A stretch of DNA of 64,000 nt from Pseudevernia furfuracea. Lineage: Eukaryota > Ascomycota > Lecanoromycetes > Lecanorales > Parmeliaceae. Where the stretch lies: assembly GCA_022315425.1 (NCBI GenBank), contig JAIUPT010000038.1, forward strand, positions 1,488,001-1,552,000. Reading direction: 5' to 3'. Shown in pieces: positions 34,528-45,226 of this stretch. The notes beneath the pieces are model-generated. The model searched no databases, was not told the DNA's origin, and was given only the letters and a program-made list of their open reading frames with translations. The position numbers and the translations under genes are program-made. Numbering within the stretch: position 1 is the stretch's first letter; every line of letters starts with the position of its first letter.

Positions 34528-35778
34528 GATGTTTGAAAAATGGCAATTCTAGTGGTGTTTCTATCTAGGGCGGCTGGACATGCATGCATTGCGAAAGGCG
34601 CATGGCAAACGAATTGGCGTGTTGCTCTATCTTACAATAGGCCCTGAAGATACCCAAAAACTGGTCAGGGTCCATTATCTGATTTTACCCAAACATCTTG
34701 ACCAAGGAGCTTTCAATAATGGACTTTGCAACAAATTGCCCTTCATATTCACGACCGTGATACGGCCTTATCACATACTAATGCCCTCGTGTCTTCCCAC
34801 AGAAAAGTCTCCGAAACTTCTTGGCCCTCGAGACCGAACACCAAATGCACCTCGCACTCTTACATGATGACTTCAGCTGCATGCACACCTTGCACAAGAT
34901 GAATGAACCTTCCGCCGGCGGGGACTGGGGATGGCTGGCCCTAACGACCGCCAGGATGATGATGGTGCAAGGATTAAAATCCAACTGCCAGACGCCAGAT
35001 ATGGTAAGGCCTGTGAGAAATCTTGGACAGCCATTGCTCTGTCACCCAAAACCTGGAAGCCCGCGTTTAGCGGCATGGTTGATGGTCGGGCGAGGAGACA
35101 AAGAGAACATAGTCATAGTGTAAGCCATACTTGGAGGTCTGCGCGTCACATGCGGAGGAACAGCGGCACGAAATTGCTAAGGATCCAGCAAGACAAGGCC
35201 TGCAAGAAGGCGGAGGAAGAGGAAGAATTAAGACCAAGGGACGAGCCTACAGACGCCATCTGGAGTTTGAACCCACCATTCGCTGTTGAGAAGTGAAGAA
35301 GCCATAGATGCAGCTAAAATTTCGACTAGCTCTTTCATACAGATAGTTGATGGCGCATTGAGTGCGACTACGTAACAGTGTCTGAGCAATCACTATCATT
35401 ATTTGTCTTCCGGCACCCTGCCTTTTCTAAAATCAGTAGGACACCAATACGCTGCTAACACTTCGCATGCTTAATCACCTACTTCAAGGTCTCAAGGAAC
35501 AACCCTGGCCTACTAGAGGCTTCTCCTGTGCTTTTGCTTGAACATCTGCGTAATGGACCGCAAACGCAGTAATGGCGCGTGTGGAGAGCTTGTTATGGAT
35601 CGAAGTGATAACTACGCTCCGAGCAATTGTGACCTCAGTCCTAAGCTAATTTGTGTGATCGAGATGGCAACACAATATCACCCGGATCAATCTCACTTAC
35701 CACAGCCCTGGGACCCTCAAAGACGCATACCTCGATTTGCGAGGGTTAAGACGTCTGAACGGATGCTGAGAGCTACTA
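34528..35778. other. 1.25-kb region without a confident gene
   Basis: Forward-strand open stretches exist. One is at 34931-35296, with a possible donor at its GATATGGTAAGG. Another, in a different frame, runs from about 35118 to 35296 and reads YLEVCASHAEEQRHEIAK and onward to a stop. Their composition is protein-like, but I cannot build a convincing spliced gene or name a family. It could hide a small or decayed gene between rpb6 and the sirtuin gene. Confidence 0.35.
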
Positions 35779-37207
35779 TCAGGAACTGTTCGAGACAGAA
35801 ATTGGCTTGTTTCCGGCATCAGAAGTGAGGACTAGCCGTAGGTTATCGACGACCTTAGGCAGTAACTGATCAGCACTTTCGTTGCACCTAACCCCCAATT
35901 CACCTTCGTTGGGTGTCTCCAGATCTGCGTAAAAGCTTTCTTCTCCTCTGACCTTAACGATTTCGAAGTCAGCACATCTCTTTTACGATACAACTTGAGT
36001 TGTCCGAACAGTCTTAAGAGTGGCATGCTCCCGCAACATGCCTTGCGACCCAAAAAGCAATCGCAACAGGGCAGAAAACTCCGAAAGCATTACTTACTCC
36101 TCCAAGATTCAAGATGCCTATTGGCAAATTTCGTTCCTTCGCCCTTTTTACCAATCTCCAAGCTGAATACGTGGCTAGACTGCTTCCAACGACTAGAATG
36201 CGGCTGGCTTCATCTATGGCTCTCTCGGCTGCGATTTTGATATCCGAGGCAATGGACTCCCCGAACATGACGACAGCAGGCTTCAGGACGCCAGCGTTTG
36301 AGGCGGGCGACCAGGCGCCGTCATCATCGACCTCTACCGAAGCTCTTGTACCGTCCGCCAAAATTGGCGGAGTTGCGACGCATGTAGGGCAGGCGGGGTA
36401 CCTGAAGGTTGTATATGGGGCATTCGGTACATCCACATCCCCGTCAGGATTACTCTTGAGCCCTCTTGCCTTTCTCTCCGCAGGGTTCTCGGAGTCCAAC
36501 GCTCCAGTTGCCAACATCTCATTCAGGAAGGTCGCCCACTGCGGATTCAACGAGGATAGTGAATCCTGGAAATGGCTCCTGGGAAGGTGATTGTGGCAAT
36601 GGATACAGACTAATGACCGTAGATAGCCGTGGAGCTCTATGGTTGGCAGTTCAGGGTGTGCGATGGGATGGAAAGAATCTACATCTAGACAGAAGCGACT
36701 ACATCAGCAGCTGTTGAAAAGCGTTCCACATCAAACATGCTGGTGCTGTCATTCGGTAGGATATGTGAACATATGCACAATGCACCCACTTTGAGTAATC
36801 ACGCTGCTGACCAGTCCCAGCTTCCCCAGGTCTTTCACTGCCAAATGTGCAACATTAGGCCTCGCTTTGTGCAGATTGGTCCATCCCAGAAAGCTTCTCG
36901 CCCAATAACGCTTTCGGGCTTCGTGGTTGCTGATGAATTCATTGTAATAGATAGGCCTGTATGTTCTATTCAGAGTGTATGTGCCTCCAGTGCCACGGTA
37001 GTCAGCTAAACCGGAGGCGACAGATATTCCAGCTCCTGTAAGCAGCACCGCCTTTGCAGAAGCATTGCTGACGAGGGAAAGATGAGCACTAGACAAGATC
37101 GGAGCAGAAAGAAATCTGGCCAAGGCATGTCTAGCACCTGTTGGAGTATTGGCAAATCTAGGGATGATGGTCGGAGGAGGCAACGGCCCTGTAAAGGGTA
37201 TTCGCAT
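35779..37207 (-). CDS. Sirtuin, class II (SIRT4-like) NAD-dependent protein deacylase
   Basis: Reverse-strand exons 37207-36790, 36684-36098 and 35952-35779 give 392 residues. The NAD-binding motifs are all present: GAGISVASGLADYRGTGG, then TQNVDSFH created by the first splice, and the catalytic His in ELHGYL. Zinc-binding pairs CxxC are at CIHCHN and CPTC. Later motifs are VVMFGESI, LVVGSSLATYSAWRLV, ILNLGGVRGEE (second splice) and a C-terminal helix ADQLLPKVVDNL. The layout fits the fungal SIRT4-type proteins, probably mitochondrial. The start at 37207 (MRIPFTGPLPPPTI) matches where this family usually begins; ATGs at 37222 and 37252 are in frame. It is divergent from the mmt1-like gene, with a MITE between them. 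Confidence 0.85.
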
Positions 37208-37365
37208 CAAAGGTTTCTTCATAAAGAGACATTGATGCAGTTGTTGGAGCAAAGGAAGAGAAGAGATATGTGAACGTTATGCACCTACTCGTATGAGCAC
37301 CTTAGTGCATGGATTCGAACAGGGGAAATGATAAAATGGAGATCGCCGGCCCGCCTTTTACACTA

Positions 37366-37846
37366 TGGCGGACGAGAGTAGACAGTAGAACAAAACCAAG
37401 CCCACCAATTTAATTGCGCAAAAAAATAATAAAAAACTACATTTTGCCCATCCTAATGCATGTCCTGCTGGGCCTTCGTACGATTATGGTATTAAGATTC
37501 TCACTATTATAATCGACGTCGAAGTGTATGAATATACGATTTTGAGGTCTTTACGGAACCTCGGAAGTCTGTACACAAAGTCCTGGACAGCGCTAGTGAC
37601 AGCCCTAACCCTATTTTCGAATGCGACTCTAATTGTCGGCAAGCCAGATAACAATCTCGCCTTGCTTCCAATGCTGTCTATTAAAAAGATCAAGAATCTC
37701 ACCTTTATGTAGATTTACTTCTTTTGATGGACGATTACCTTAATCGTGATTAGGCATTATAAGATTTCTATCTCGTACGAAGAAAAAAAAGTTTGGAAAA
37801 AATTTGGGAGGCTTGGTTTTGTCCTACTGTCTACTCTTGTCCGCCA
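37366..37846. mobile_element. 481-bp MITE with TA target duplication
   Basis: Inverted repeats of about 40 bp (TGGCGGACGAGAGTAGACAG at 37366, and the reverse complement ending at 37846) are flanked by TA on both sides (37364-37365 and 37847-37848). There is no coding capacity. Length, TA duplication and lack of ORF match a non-autonomous Tc1/mariner or pogo relative. It sits in the upstream region shared by the sirtuin and the metal transporter genes, about 200 bp before the latter's start. Confidence 0.8.
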
Positions 37847-38047
37847 TACCTTTTTGGCACACCAAAAAGTTTTCATTCACCAGAGAGCCAGATTCATCAC
37901 TACCTTATTGAGCGAGGGCATTTGTAGATATTGCCGCGCTCAATCATACATGATACCGGCACATGTGCTCGTCTCATCTGTACCAAGTGTATAGGCCGAG
38001 TTAAATCTGACGCTCACCCTGGCGGTAGCGGTCAAAGTACTGCTCTC

Positions 38048-39839
38048 ATGCCGCTTCCTCGAGCCTTGCAAAGCTTCGGGGCGCGTGCTCATTTCTCCCA
38101 TTTTCTCTCCCCCAAACTGACTTGCCGAGCCTTGATTAGGACACATCGCCGTCACACGCAGACTCCACTGATTTCCCTTGTCATACCATCTTCTTCTACC
38201 ACTTACCATACCAGTTCTCTGTTTTACCCTTCAAGTGACCACTTCCACCGCCGATTGAGACCCATCATGACCTCCACAACCCCAGCGCGCCCGCACAGCG
38301 GCCACTCGCATCAACACCATCATCACGATAATACCTACCTTGTCTCTACAAATAAAAAGGATGCCGGTGTCCGGATTACGCGAATTGGTCTTTACGTCAA
38401 TTTCTGTATGGCTATAGGCAAGGGTCTCGGCGGCTACTTCCTGAACTCACAATCTCTCGTCGCCGATGCCTTCCACTCCCTCACAGACCTCGTCTCCGAC
38501 TTCTTGACATTGGCAACGGTGTCTTGGTCACTGAAGCCTCCAACTTCTAGATTTCCTGGTGGATATGGCAAGATCGAAAGCTTGGGATCGCTAGGGGTCA
38601 GCAGTCTATTACTAACAGGTGGCATCGGTTTGGGGTGGCATTCCTGTGAAATATTATACTCTCAATTCTTCCTCGATGCTGCCTCTTCAATAGCAGAACA
38701 CGGCCATAGTCATGGTGGTGGGGTTTTTGGACATTCGCATAGCCACAACCCAGCAGATATGGGAATCCCCAACGTTCATGCAGCTTGGATTGCTGGTGGT
38801 TCTATAATAATTAAGGAGTATCTTTATCGTGCCAGTAAGTCAAGCCCAACGTTTCGGGAGGTTCTTTCCCCCAACGCTCATCTGATTGTCAAATCCTGTT
38901 GCCAGGAGTATTGGAATTTTCTTTTACTCTTATTCAGTATTATCACAGTTCGAATACTAGGTCTAGAAACTACGCATATCATCGGGGCATTACTTTCCTC
39001 TCAATATGTTGTAACGAGCTCCCATGAGAAGCACAGCTTCGGTCGCTGTCGGCCCGCTCATCTCGTTGCATCTGATGATGTTACTCAGGTTGATGGAAGC
39101 AAGCCCGTTTGCTGCGGCAAAGACCATCTGTGATGCAAACGCTTGCTAATGTCGTGCCTCTGCAGCTATGAAAATCGCAAAGGAGCGCAAGTCCTCGGTC
39201 CTAGCTTCAAATGCCGTCCACCACAGAATAGATTCGCTGACCAGTATTGTCGCTCTCGTTGCTATTGTCGGTTCCCACGTGTTGGACAACGTCTCATGGC
39301 TTGATCCTGTTGGAGGTCTCCTCGTTTCAATGATGGTTATCAGAGCTGGCTGGGGCAATACTGGTTCTGCCCTACTTGAATTAGCAGACGTTGGCGTAGC
39401 AGAGGATATCAAGGCTTCTGTTCGAAAAGCAGCTTCCAAGGCACTAGGAGAGTCCTCTTTTGGACCTGGAAGAGTCATGGGTAACCAAGTCGAAGTTCGA
39501 GACGTGCAAGGGGTTAAAGCTGGACAGAATTATCTCATGAGCATCGAACTTGCCGTGCCAGGGGGATGGACGGTGCAAGAGATACGCCTGGTAGAAGACG
39601 CAGTCCGAGAGAGAGTTGGTTCAAAAATTCGAGGTGTACGCAGAGTCAGAGTCAGATTCGTGGCCAAAAGCGACGAAATGCCAGATTTTGCCGACGAGTT
39701 CATTGGCGCAGACATTTCTCCCAGAAGCAGCCCAGAGCCAGATGACTACGACCACGATACCGGGCACTCTCACAATCACAACAACGACCACACCCATAAC
39801 AAGTCTTTGTCCAATGGCGATGCAAAAAAAAGAAGTTGA
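38048..39839 (+). CDS. mmt1: Cation diffusion facilitator, Mmt1/Mmt2-like mitochondrial metal transporter
   Basis: Exons 38048-38834 and 39166-39839 give 486 residues. A long mitochondrial-type N-terminus (RTHRRHTQTP..) is followed by a His-rich segment (HSGHSHQHHHHD) and then the CDF membrane domain: IGKGLGGYFLNSQSLVADAFHSLTDLVSDFLTL with the metal-site residues AxxxHxxxD, and SSVLASNAVHHRIDSLTSIVAL with the second HxxxD site. A second His-rich loop (HGHSHGGGVFGHSHSH) lies between. The cytosolic-type C-terminal ferredoxin-like domain and a third His-rich tail end the protein. Yeast Mmt1/2 are mitochondrial iron transporters. The intron is 331 nt, long for this window, and is open in frame for most of its length, but only the spliced form restores YLYRATMKIAKERKS. 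Confidence 0.87.
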
Positions 39840-40308
39840 TAACCTAGAGATTCGACGAGAGGGGCATCCAATTACCCAGTGGCTCTCCCAACGGCGAAAA
39901 TGGGACGACTGGATGAAGGAACTCACGGGTAACCTTCCTCAAGCTTGGATAAATGCGGACTTTCTAAGGTCAGGTACTCAGTAAGCTGTTTAAAAGAACG
40001 ACCGGGAATGAACTGGTAAAACTCAACGTCTCAATTGCAATGCGATTTTTTAATCGGAGTTGCTACAAATAGACTACAAATATCCAGAAGATAAATTCAG
40101 GTTCCCTACCTTCTCCATTGATCATTGCTGTCTTTATACTTTATAGTAGTTTGTTCATTCCCAGCTCCCTGAGAAGTGAATATACGTCATTTCACTTCTC
40201 GCCAACCAACCTTGCAGGATCGGATCCCGGACATCACACTTGCTCCTATCTCATGAACTATTCATATTGCGCTTACGATCGCCTTCCAAACTAATCATCG
40301 CATTAGCA
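39840..40308. other. Intergenic region before the xylulokinase fragment
   Basis: 469 bp. An ORF overlaps the end of mmt1 in another frame but has no features. This presumably holds the mmt1 terminator and the old xylulokinase promoter. Confidence 0.35.
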
Positions 40309-41016
40309 ATGACCGATCAAAGCCCTCTTTACCTAGGCTTCGACCTTTCTACTCAGCAGCTTAAAGGTATTGCTATCACTTCTGACCTCAAGGTTGCTTT
40401 TGAAGCAGTGTTCGATTTCGATGCGGATGCTACTGGCTTTGGCATAAAGAAGGGTGTCCTCACCAATGAAGCTGAGCGCGAGGTTTTTGCTCCCGTAACA
40501 ATGTGGCTGCAGGCCATCGACGCAGTTTCGCAGACACTTCAAGACCAAGGAATCGACTTTGGGAGAGTCCTAGGGATTTCTGGCGCCGGGCAGCAGCATG
40601 GCAGTGTTTACTGGACTCAAGACGGCGAGCATGCTTTGCGGAATCTGCATAAAGGCAAATCGCTGGAAGCACAACTGCAGCATGCGTTCTCTTATCCCTA
40701 CAGTCCCAATTGGCAGGATTCTTCTACCCAGACTCAGTGCGATTTGTTTGACCGGCATCTTGGGGGCGAGAGTCAGCTAGCCATACATACTGGTAGCAAA
40801 GCTCATCATGTAAGACGGATTTTATTTCCCCGATCCGTGGAAGATTGCTCAATATCCCACTTGCGAGTGACATGTTCGGCCCAGTATATGACATGATAGA
40901 GTAGACTCTCTTCTCGTGTCATTTGTACAATAATTTGGCTGACTTAAGAATCGCAGCGTTTCACGGGTCCTCAAATTTTACGATTTAGATCGAAGCACCC
41001 CGAAGAATACTCAAAG
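40309..41016 (+). pseudogene. xks1: D-xylulose kinase, 3'-truncated
   Basis: Exons 40309-40809 and 40957-41016 encode the first 187 residues of a fungal xylulokinase: the FGGY-kinase N-terminus ([14 protein letters not shown]), [14 protein letters not shown], and across the splice GSKAHHRFTGPQILRF..HPEEYS. Family members are about 570 residues. The match stops abruptly at about 41017, where sequence similar to the 3' end of the helicase gene at 53.8 kb begins. The nucleotide-binding half is missing and I find it nowhere else in the window. The remaining reading frame has no damage, so truncation may be recent. Xylulokinase phosphorylates xylulose in pentose use; this copy cannot do so. Confidence 0.85.
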
Positions 41017-41017
41017 G

Positions 41018-41210
41018 ATTGGTGAGGGACGATGGGATGTCGTTGCTGCTGCCGGTGATGCCAACACTACCGTTGGCAGTTGGAGTTCCGGTGCGAACGA
41101 ATGGTGACGGAAGAAGGAAATTAGCTACATAGAAATAGCTAATGCATAAATTAAACCAAAATTTGCTCAAACAAACGCTTGTGGGGTTCCGACTTGTAGG
41201 TTGTTGAGAC
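41018..41210 (-). repeat. Dispersed copy of the helicase gene 3' end
   Basis: Read on the forward strand, 41018-41109 encodes IGEGRWDVVAAAGDANTTVG and ends ..SSGANEW before a stop, closely like the C-terminus of the helicase gene at 53764. Non-coding sequence after it (TTAGCTACATAGAAATAGCT, then AAACAAACGCTTGTGGGGTT) also matches the helicase 3' flank, 53625-53690, except for about 50 bp present only at the other copy. Similarity ends near 41200 (CCGACTTG). It is joined directly to the broken xylulokinase gene. Confidence 0.8.
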
Positions 41211-41531
41211 GCCCTCTTGCCTGACTTTAGTAATTCGCCACCGCCTTCAGCATATCGAGTGGAATCAGAAAAAACCCTTACCTCTCCCTATTAAAATGTT
41301 GCCGAGGACACTACCGCCAGATCCATGTCTGGTTTATTAATAGATACCTAGTGACACGTGCTTATAGTGTAGACACGCTACTCCGTAATTCATTCCCGAG
41401 ACTGAGACTGGCGGGGGACGATTCTTTCTGACCTTCTGGCTGGGCCTTCGTCATTTGACGTCTGTGAAGCGCTCTGCGGGGGCAACCCGTATGGTGTTCA
41501 GTATGACTGAATCAATCAATCAATCATTAGC
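41211..41531. promoter_or_regulatory. Upstream region of the SREBP-like gene
   Basis: About 320 bp between the helicase-derived fragment and the start codon. It includes a short ATCAATCAATCAATC run at 41511-41525. No SRE-type element (ATCACCCCAC-like) is evident to me. The gene's original promoter may have been altered by the rearrangement that broke xks1. Confidence 0.4.
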
Positions 41532-43919
41532 ATGGATAGGGCTATGACCGAGATATCGTATGCAGGCTCAATGTCCCCAGACAACGATTGGGACCACTGG
41601 ATGGACTGGGACCCAGTACGAGCGTCCACTGCATCCATCCGACTATCTACAGACGGCCATGATCCACAGACCGACCAATCACGAAACCCGACTCCTGTTT
41701 CAAAGGAAGCTGATGCTCCCCCTCCACCTACCAAAAAGCGTAAAATATCCACAGAGAGCGGCGACTCAAGCATACGTCCAGCCAGTCAAGATGATAAATC
41801 AACCTCCGTTCAGAACAAAAGTCATAGCATCGTCGAGAAGCGCTACCGTACTAATCTCAACGACAAAATCGCTGATTTACGCAAAAGTATTCCGAGTCTT
41901 CGGGGCGACGCCTCGAATTTAGCTGAGACCGAAAGGAAGCATAACAAATCCACCATTCTGACCAAAGCAATCGAGTACATACACCATCTCGAACAACGAA
42001 ACGCTTACTTAGAGAACGTCAATGCTAGCCTTGGAAGCCAGGCGCGCAATGCTGAGTCAGAAGTTGTTCAAGGCGGAGATACGGTCAGAGCAGAACCGTC
42101 AAAGTCTCCAAACGCAGGTCCTAAGGACTCGCCATCTTCGACCCAAGATTCTCCTATCATATCTAATGCTCCGCAAGGCATGATCCCAGTGCCAGATGAC
42201 ATCAGAAAATTACGGAACACTGCGCCTCAGGACCACTACGCCCACGGACTTTCTTCTAACGACCAGCAGCCTGAAGCACACTTTTCAATCCGAGGCGGAA
42301 AATTTATTGGGAAGCTTATGGTGGGATCTTTGGCTGGCCTCATGGTCATGGATGGATTCATTGGGAGCCGCAAGGACCGAGAGAATGACCGTGGATTGTT
42401 TGCGTTACCGTTTTCAGCATCGTTACCAGCGCTACCGCCGCTCTGGGCATTACAAGGCCGTCTGCCATCGTTTCCTTACGCACGTCTCTTCCTACCGCTG
42501 ATTCAAGGCTTCTTGGTTTTCTCCGTCCTCGGGCTCATCCTATTTTTGTATCTTTTCAACTCCAAACCGAAGCTTGGTCTCAAGCATGCAACAAAGGATG
42601 AAAGCAGCTCTCGCTCTTCAGCTTCTCCAATAGCAGTGCGAGAAAATGCGTGGTTGACAGCGATACAAACGCTCAAAGTTCCTCGGCATAGTTGGTTCCC
42701 CGAGATGATGGCTCTTATACTGGAAACGGGTGCATACATGATCAGGCAATTGCTAGGCTGGGAAATTTATTCATGGCTGATGGGCAGAAGCGAGGAAGAA
42801 GAGATTGCCAGAGTGAGGGCTTGGGAAATAGCCATCGATGCCCAGCTGACTGGTGGAGATGCTGAGGTGAGCAGGAGTAGGCTCGTTCTCACCGTCTGGG
42901 CTGCCGGGACATTGCCCAAAACGCCGGCGAGACTGATGCTAAAGGCTTTACATCTCCGCATTATGTTCTGGCAAGCTTCGAGGTGGCCCAGAATTTGTTG
43001 GGCCCTCAACCTTGCAGCTAGCCGACTCGCCCAGTATCAATGGACTCTGGCGAAACGAATGCTTGACACTGTGGATATCGCAACAAAATCTGAGAGTTTC
43101 GAACCTTTGCCTGATCACCTGCTGGCCCTTTCGCAACGGCCTGTTGAAGACGTTATGACCGACCTTACTATACAACAAGCGCATAATCTTTGTTGGAACA
43201 GGTCGGCATCCACAGAATCTGAGGTTGGGGTTGACGACATTGCGGAGGATACGGCCATGCGTGGCCCTCTCGATGCCCTGGCCTTGTGGTCATCTTCTCT
43301 TCTACTGCAAGAAGTACTGAGCGACTTTCTGGAGAGTGGCGAGACCAGCCAGGTCCACCTCTCACAGATTGAAACCGCTCTTCGCACAGCGCCGCCAGGA
43401 TCGAGTAGCTATGTTCGAGCTTTAGCAGCAAAAACCATCTTCTCCAAAGCAAACCGTATACAGAACATCAATAAGATTCTGTCTTCGAGCGCGGTCTCGT
43501 TCCCAGGCTCCCTTTCGGAAATCAGTCCCTATCCGAGCACTGTCTCCAATGACGTGCTTACCTCCATCGAATGTGCCAAAGCTCTTGACACATTGACCGG
43601 TCCCCATTCCGACTCGGTGTCTTTTGCTTGCGCAATACAACTCCTGGATCGAACATGCTCTGGGATCAAGAGCCTGGACGTATTGGCATTGGCGGCCGCA
43701 TACAAAGTGATGCTTGTCATCATCAACGAGTCTGCGGTTGCTGGAGAATATTTGTGCAGCGTGAACCAGATCATCCTGAAAACCGTGGAAACACTTGACA
43801 AGCCGGACAATAAACCTGGAACACGCGCTCAGGATAGTTTCAAGACAGCCCTACTAAAGTTTCAAGTACAACGCAGATCATCGAATGCTTCAGTCGAAAG
43901 TGGGTATGTGAGCATGTAA
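41532..43919 (+). CDS. srbA: SREBP-like membrane-bound bHLH transcription factor (SrbA/Sre1 type)
   Basis: A single 795-residue ORF without introns. The bHLH domain is at about residues 98-160 (SIVEKRYRTNLNDKIADLRKSIP, then HNKSTILTKAIEYIHHLEQ). The Tyr in EKRYR replaces the Arg of ordinary bHLH proteins and is the hallmark of SREBP, allowing binding to sterol regulatory elements. Two hydrophobic segments (GKLMVGSLAGLMVMDGFIG about 258 and FLPLIQGFLVFSVLGLILFLYLF about 320) fit the membrane hairpin, and the long C-terminal region resembles the fungal Sre1 regulatory domain. In fungi such proteins are cleaved when sterol or oxygen is low and activate ergosterol and hypoxia genes. The N-terminus is shorter than in Aspergillus SrbA, and the protein has no Gln/Ser-rich activation block. 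Confidence 0.9.
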   Translation: MDRAMTEISYAGSMSPDNDWDHWMDWDPVRASTASIRLSTDGHDPQTDQSRNPTPVSKEADAPPPPTKKRKISTESGDSSIRPASQDDKSTSVQNKSHSIVEKRYRTNLNDKIADLRKSIPSLRGDASNLAETERKHNKSTILTKAIEYIHHLEQRNAYLENVNASLGSQARNAESEVVQGGDTVRAEPSKSPNAGPKDSPSSTQDSPIISNAPQGMIPVPDDIRKLRNTAPQDHYAHGLSSNDQQPEAHFSIRGGKFIGKLMVGSLAGLMVMDGFIGSRKDRENDRGLFALPFSASLPALPPLWALQGRLPSFPYARLFLPLIQGFLVFSVLGLILFLYLFNSKPKLGLKHATKDESSSRSSASPIAVRENAWLTAIQTLKVPRHSWFPEMMALILETGAYMIRQLLGWEIYSWLMGRSEEEEIARVRAWEIAIDAQLTGGDAEVSRSRLVLTVWAAGTLPKTPARLMLKALHLRIMFWQASRWPRICWALNLAASRLAQYQWTLAKRMLDTVDIATKSESFEPLPDHLLALSQRPVEDVMTDLTIQQAHNLCWNRSASTESEVGVDDIAEDTAMRGPLDALALWSSSLLLQEVLSDFLESGETSQVHLSQIETALRTAPPGSSSYVRALAAKTIFSKANRIQNINKILSSSAVSFPGSLSEISPYPSTVSNDVLTSIECAKALDTLTGPHSDSVSFACAIQLLDRTCSGIKSLDVLALAAAYKVMLVIINESAVAGEYLCSVNQIILKTVETLDKPDNKPGTRAQDSFKTALLKFQVQRRSSNASVESGYVSM

Positions 43920-44145
43920 AAAGTGGGTATGTGAGAGGTCGGCTACACTAAACCCATCGAACGCCACGCTTGGAGATCGGTGTTGCCTGGAAGAAGCGAA
44001 CGATTGGGTCAAAAGTCCATTACACGTAGGAGTGTTGATGGTAGTCTCGAAGATCTTCATCCATTGCAGCCGTCTCCCTGAGGCGAGTCAAATACTTCTC
44101 TTGTGAGCAATTGATGCCACAGGCAGCCATACAGAACAACCACTT

Positions 44146-45122
44146 TTAATCGTGATCATCTTCTTCCAACCCCGGGCATCCTTCCATCTTCTCATCGTCG
44201 TACTTGAACTTACACCAAAAGCAGTACTGATGCTCCTCCCGTAGACACCCCACCAATCTCCCCAACCTATCCTTTCCACTAAGGCTCAGGAACTCATCCA
44301 ACTCCTCATCCTTCTCTTCCACATCTTCCTCCTCTCTTCCCAACGCCTGCCTATCATGCTCATCCTCCTCGGGATCGTCATACGCCGCATTCCTCGACAA
44401 GCTCTGATGTAGATCGTACCTTGCTCGCCTCCCGCTCTCTTTCTCGCATCGCTCCCTCACCAAACCTCTCCACAGAACATTCACCTTCTTCACCGGCACT
44501 TTATCGCCCCCCTCCGGCTGCTCCAACCCCTCCAACACCCTCATAGCACCCCCAAACAAACCCTCGACCCTCTTCTCCTCTCTCTGCCTGCCAACCCTCT
44601 CCCTGTAATCCCCTTCTTCGGCCTTCCGCTTCTTCTCCACCCCCTGCACCTCCGCTCTGAATTTCCTCTTCTTCTCATTCTGCATACCCACGCCCCCTCT
44701 ATCCTCCTTGACGGATACATTAAGCGGCTCGGTCCGAGCATTGGGGTTCGAAGGAGCGCCCAGAGCGGCTCCGGGTTTGAAGCCGAGCTTGGCCATCATC
44801 TGGAAACCTTTGGAGGTGCTGGGGAGAGCGGTGGAGAGGGCAGCGTCACGGGCAGCGGCGGCGGCGGCGGCGAGCTCGGCTTTGGATTTGGGGCGGGATC
44901 TTGCTTCGGCCTGCGCGGGTCTTTAGTCACTTTGGCTGGCGTTGAGGGGGCTGTTGGGCGGGGCGGGGGCCGTACTTCGCGTTGTTTGCGTATCCGGCGC
45001 TGAGTGTAGGTTTCCTTTTCGCTTGATTTCGTGGGCTCCGTGATGGTCATGGACATGTAATCGTCCAATTCTCCGGGGGCAGGATCAGCTGTAGGCAGCG
45101 GGGGAGAAGCTGCTGGCGCCAT
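44146..45122 (-). CDS. G-patch domain protein (GPATCH11/DUF4187 type)
   Basis: Exons 45122-44976 and 44910-44146 give 303 residues. The intron is GT-AG with a good branch sequence (GTGACTAAAG) and joins RRIRKQRE to AEARSRPKSKAEL in frame. The G-patch-like motif FQMMAKLGFKPGAALG follows, then a Lys/Glu-rich helix and a C-terminal DUF4187 segment with paired Cys residues, YCFWCKFKYDDEKMEGCPG, near the end. This arrangement is that of GPATCH11 proteins, thought to act in RNA processing with DEAH helicases. The N-terminus has a short acidic tract (ELDDYMSM). The ATG at 45122 (MAPAAS) is favoured over 45137. It ends 226 bp from the SREBP gene, tail to tail. Confidence 0.83.
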
Positions 45123-45226
45123 GATGTATACGTGCATTGAAACAAGGATAGAGAATCTTCGCTTTATAGTACAGACGAACGCCGGGCAACTAATGTGCCT
45201 CGCGAATGTGAATGTGAATGTGAATA

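Noticed and set aside
37280..37325. tRNA-like TTCGAATC box on the reverse strand
   Set aside because: The bases around it do not form a five-pair T stem and no D or anticodon arms can be drawn at the right distance.
38835..39133. In-frame extension of the first mmt1-like exon for about 100 codons
   Set aside because: The extension has no CDF features, while splicing 38834 to 39166 restores the conserved second HxxxD transmembrane region.
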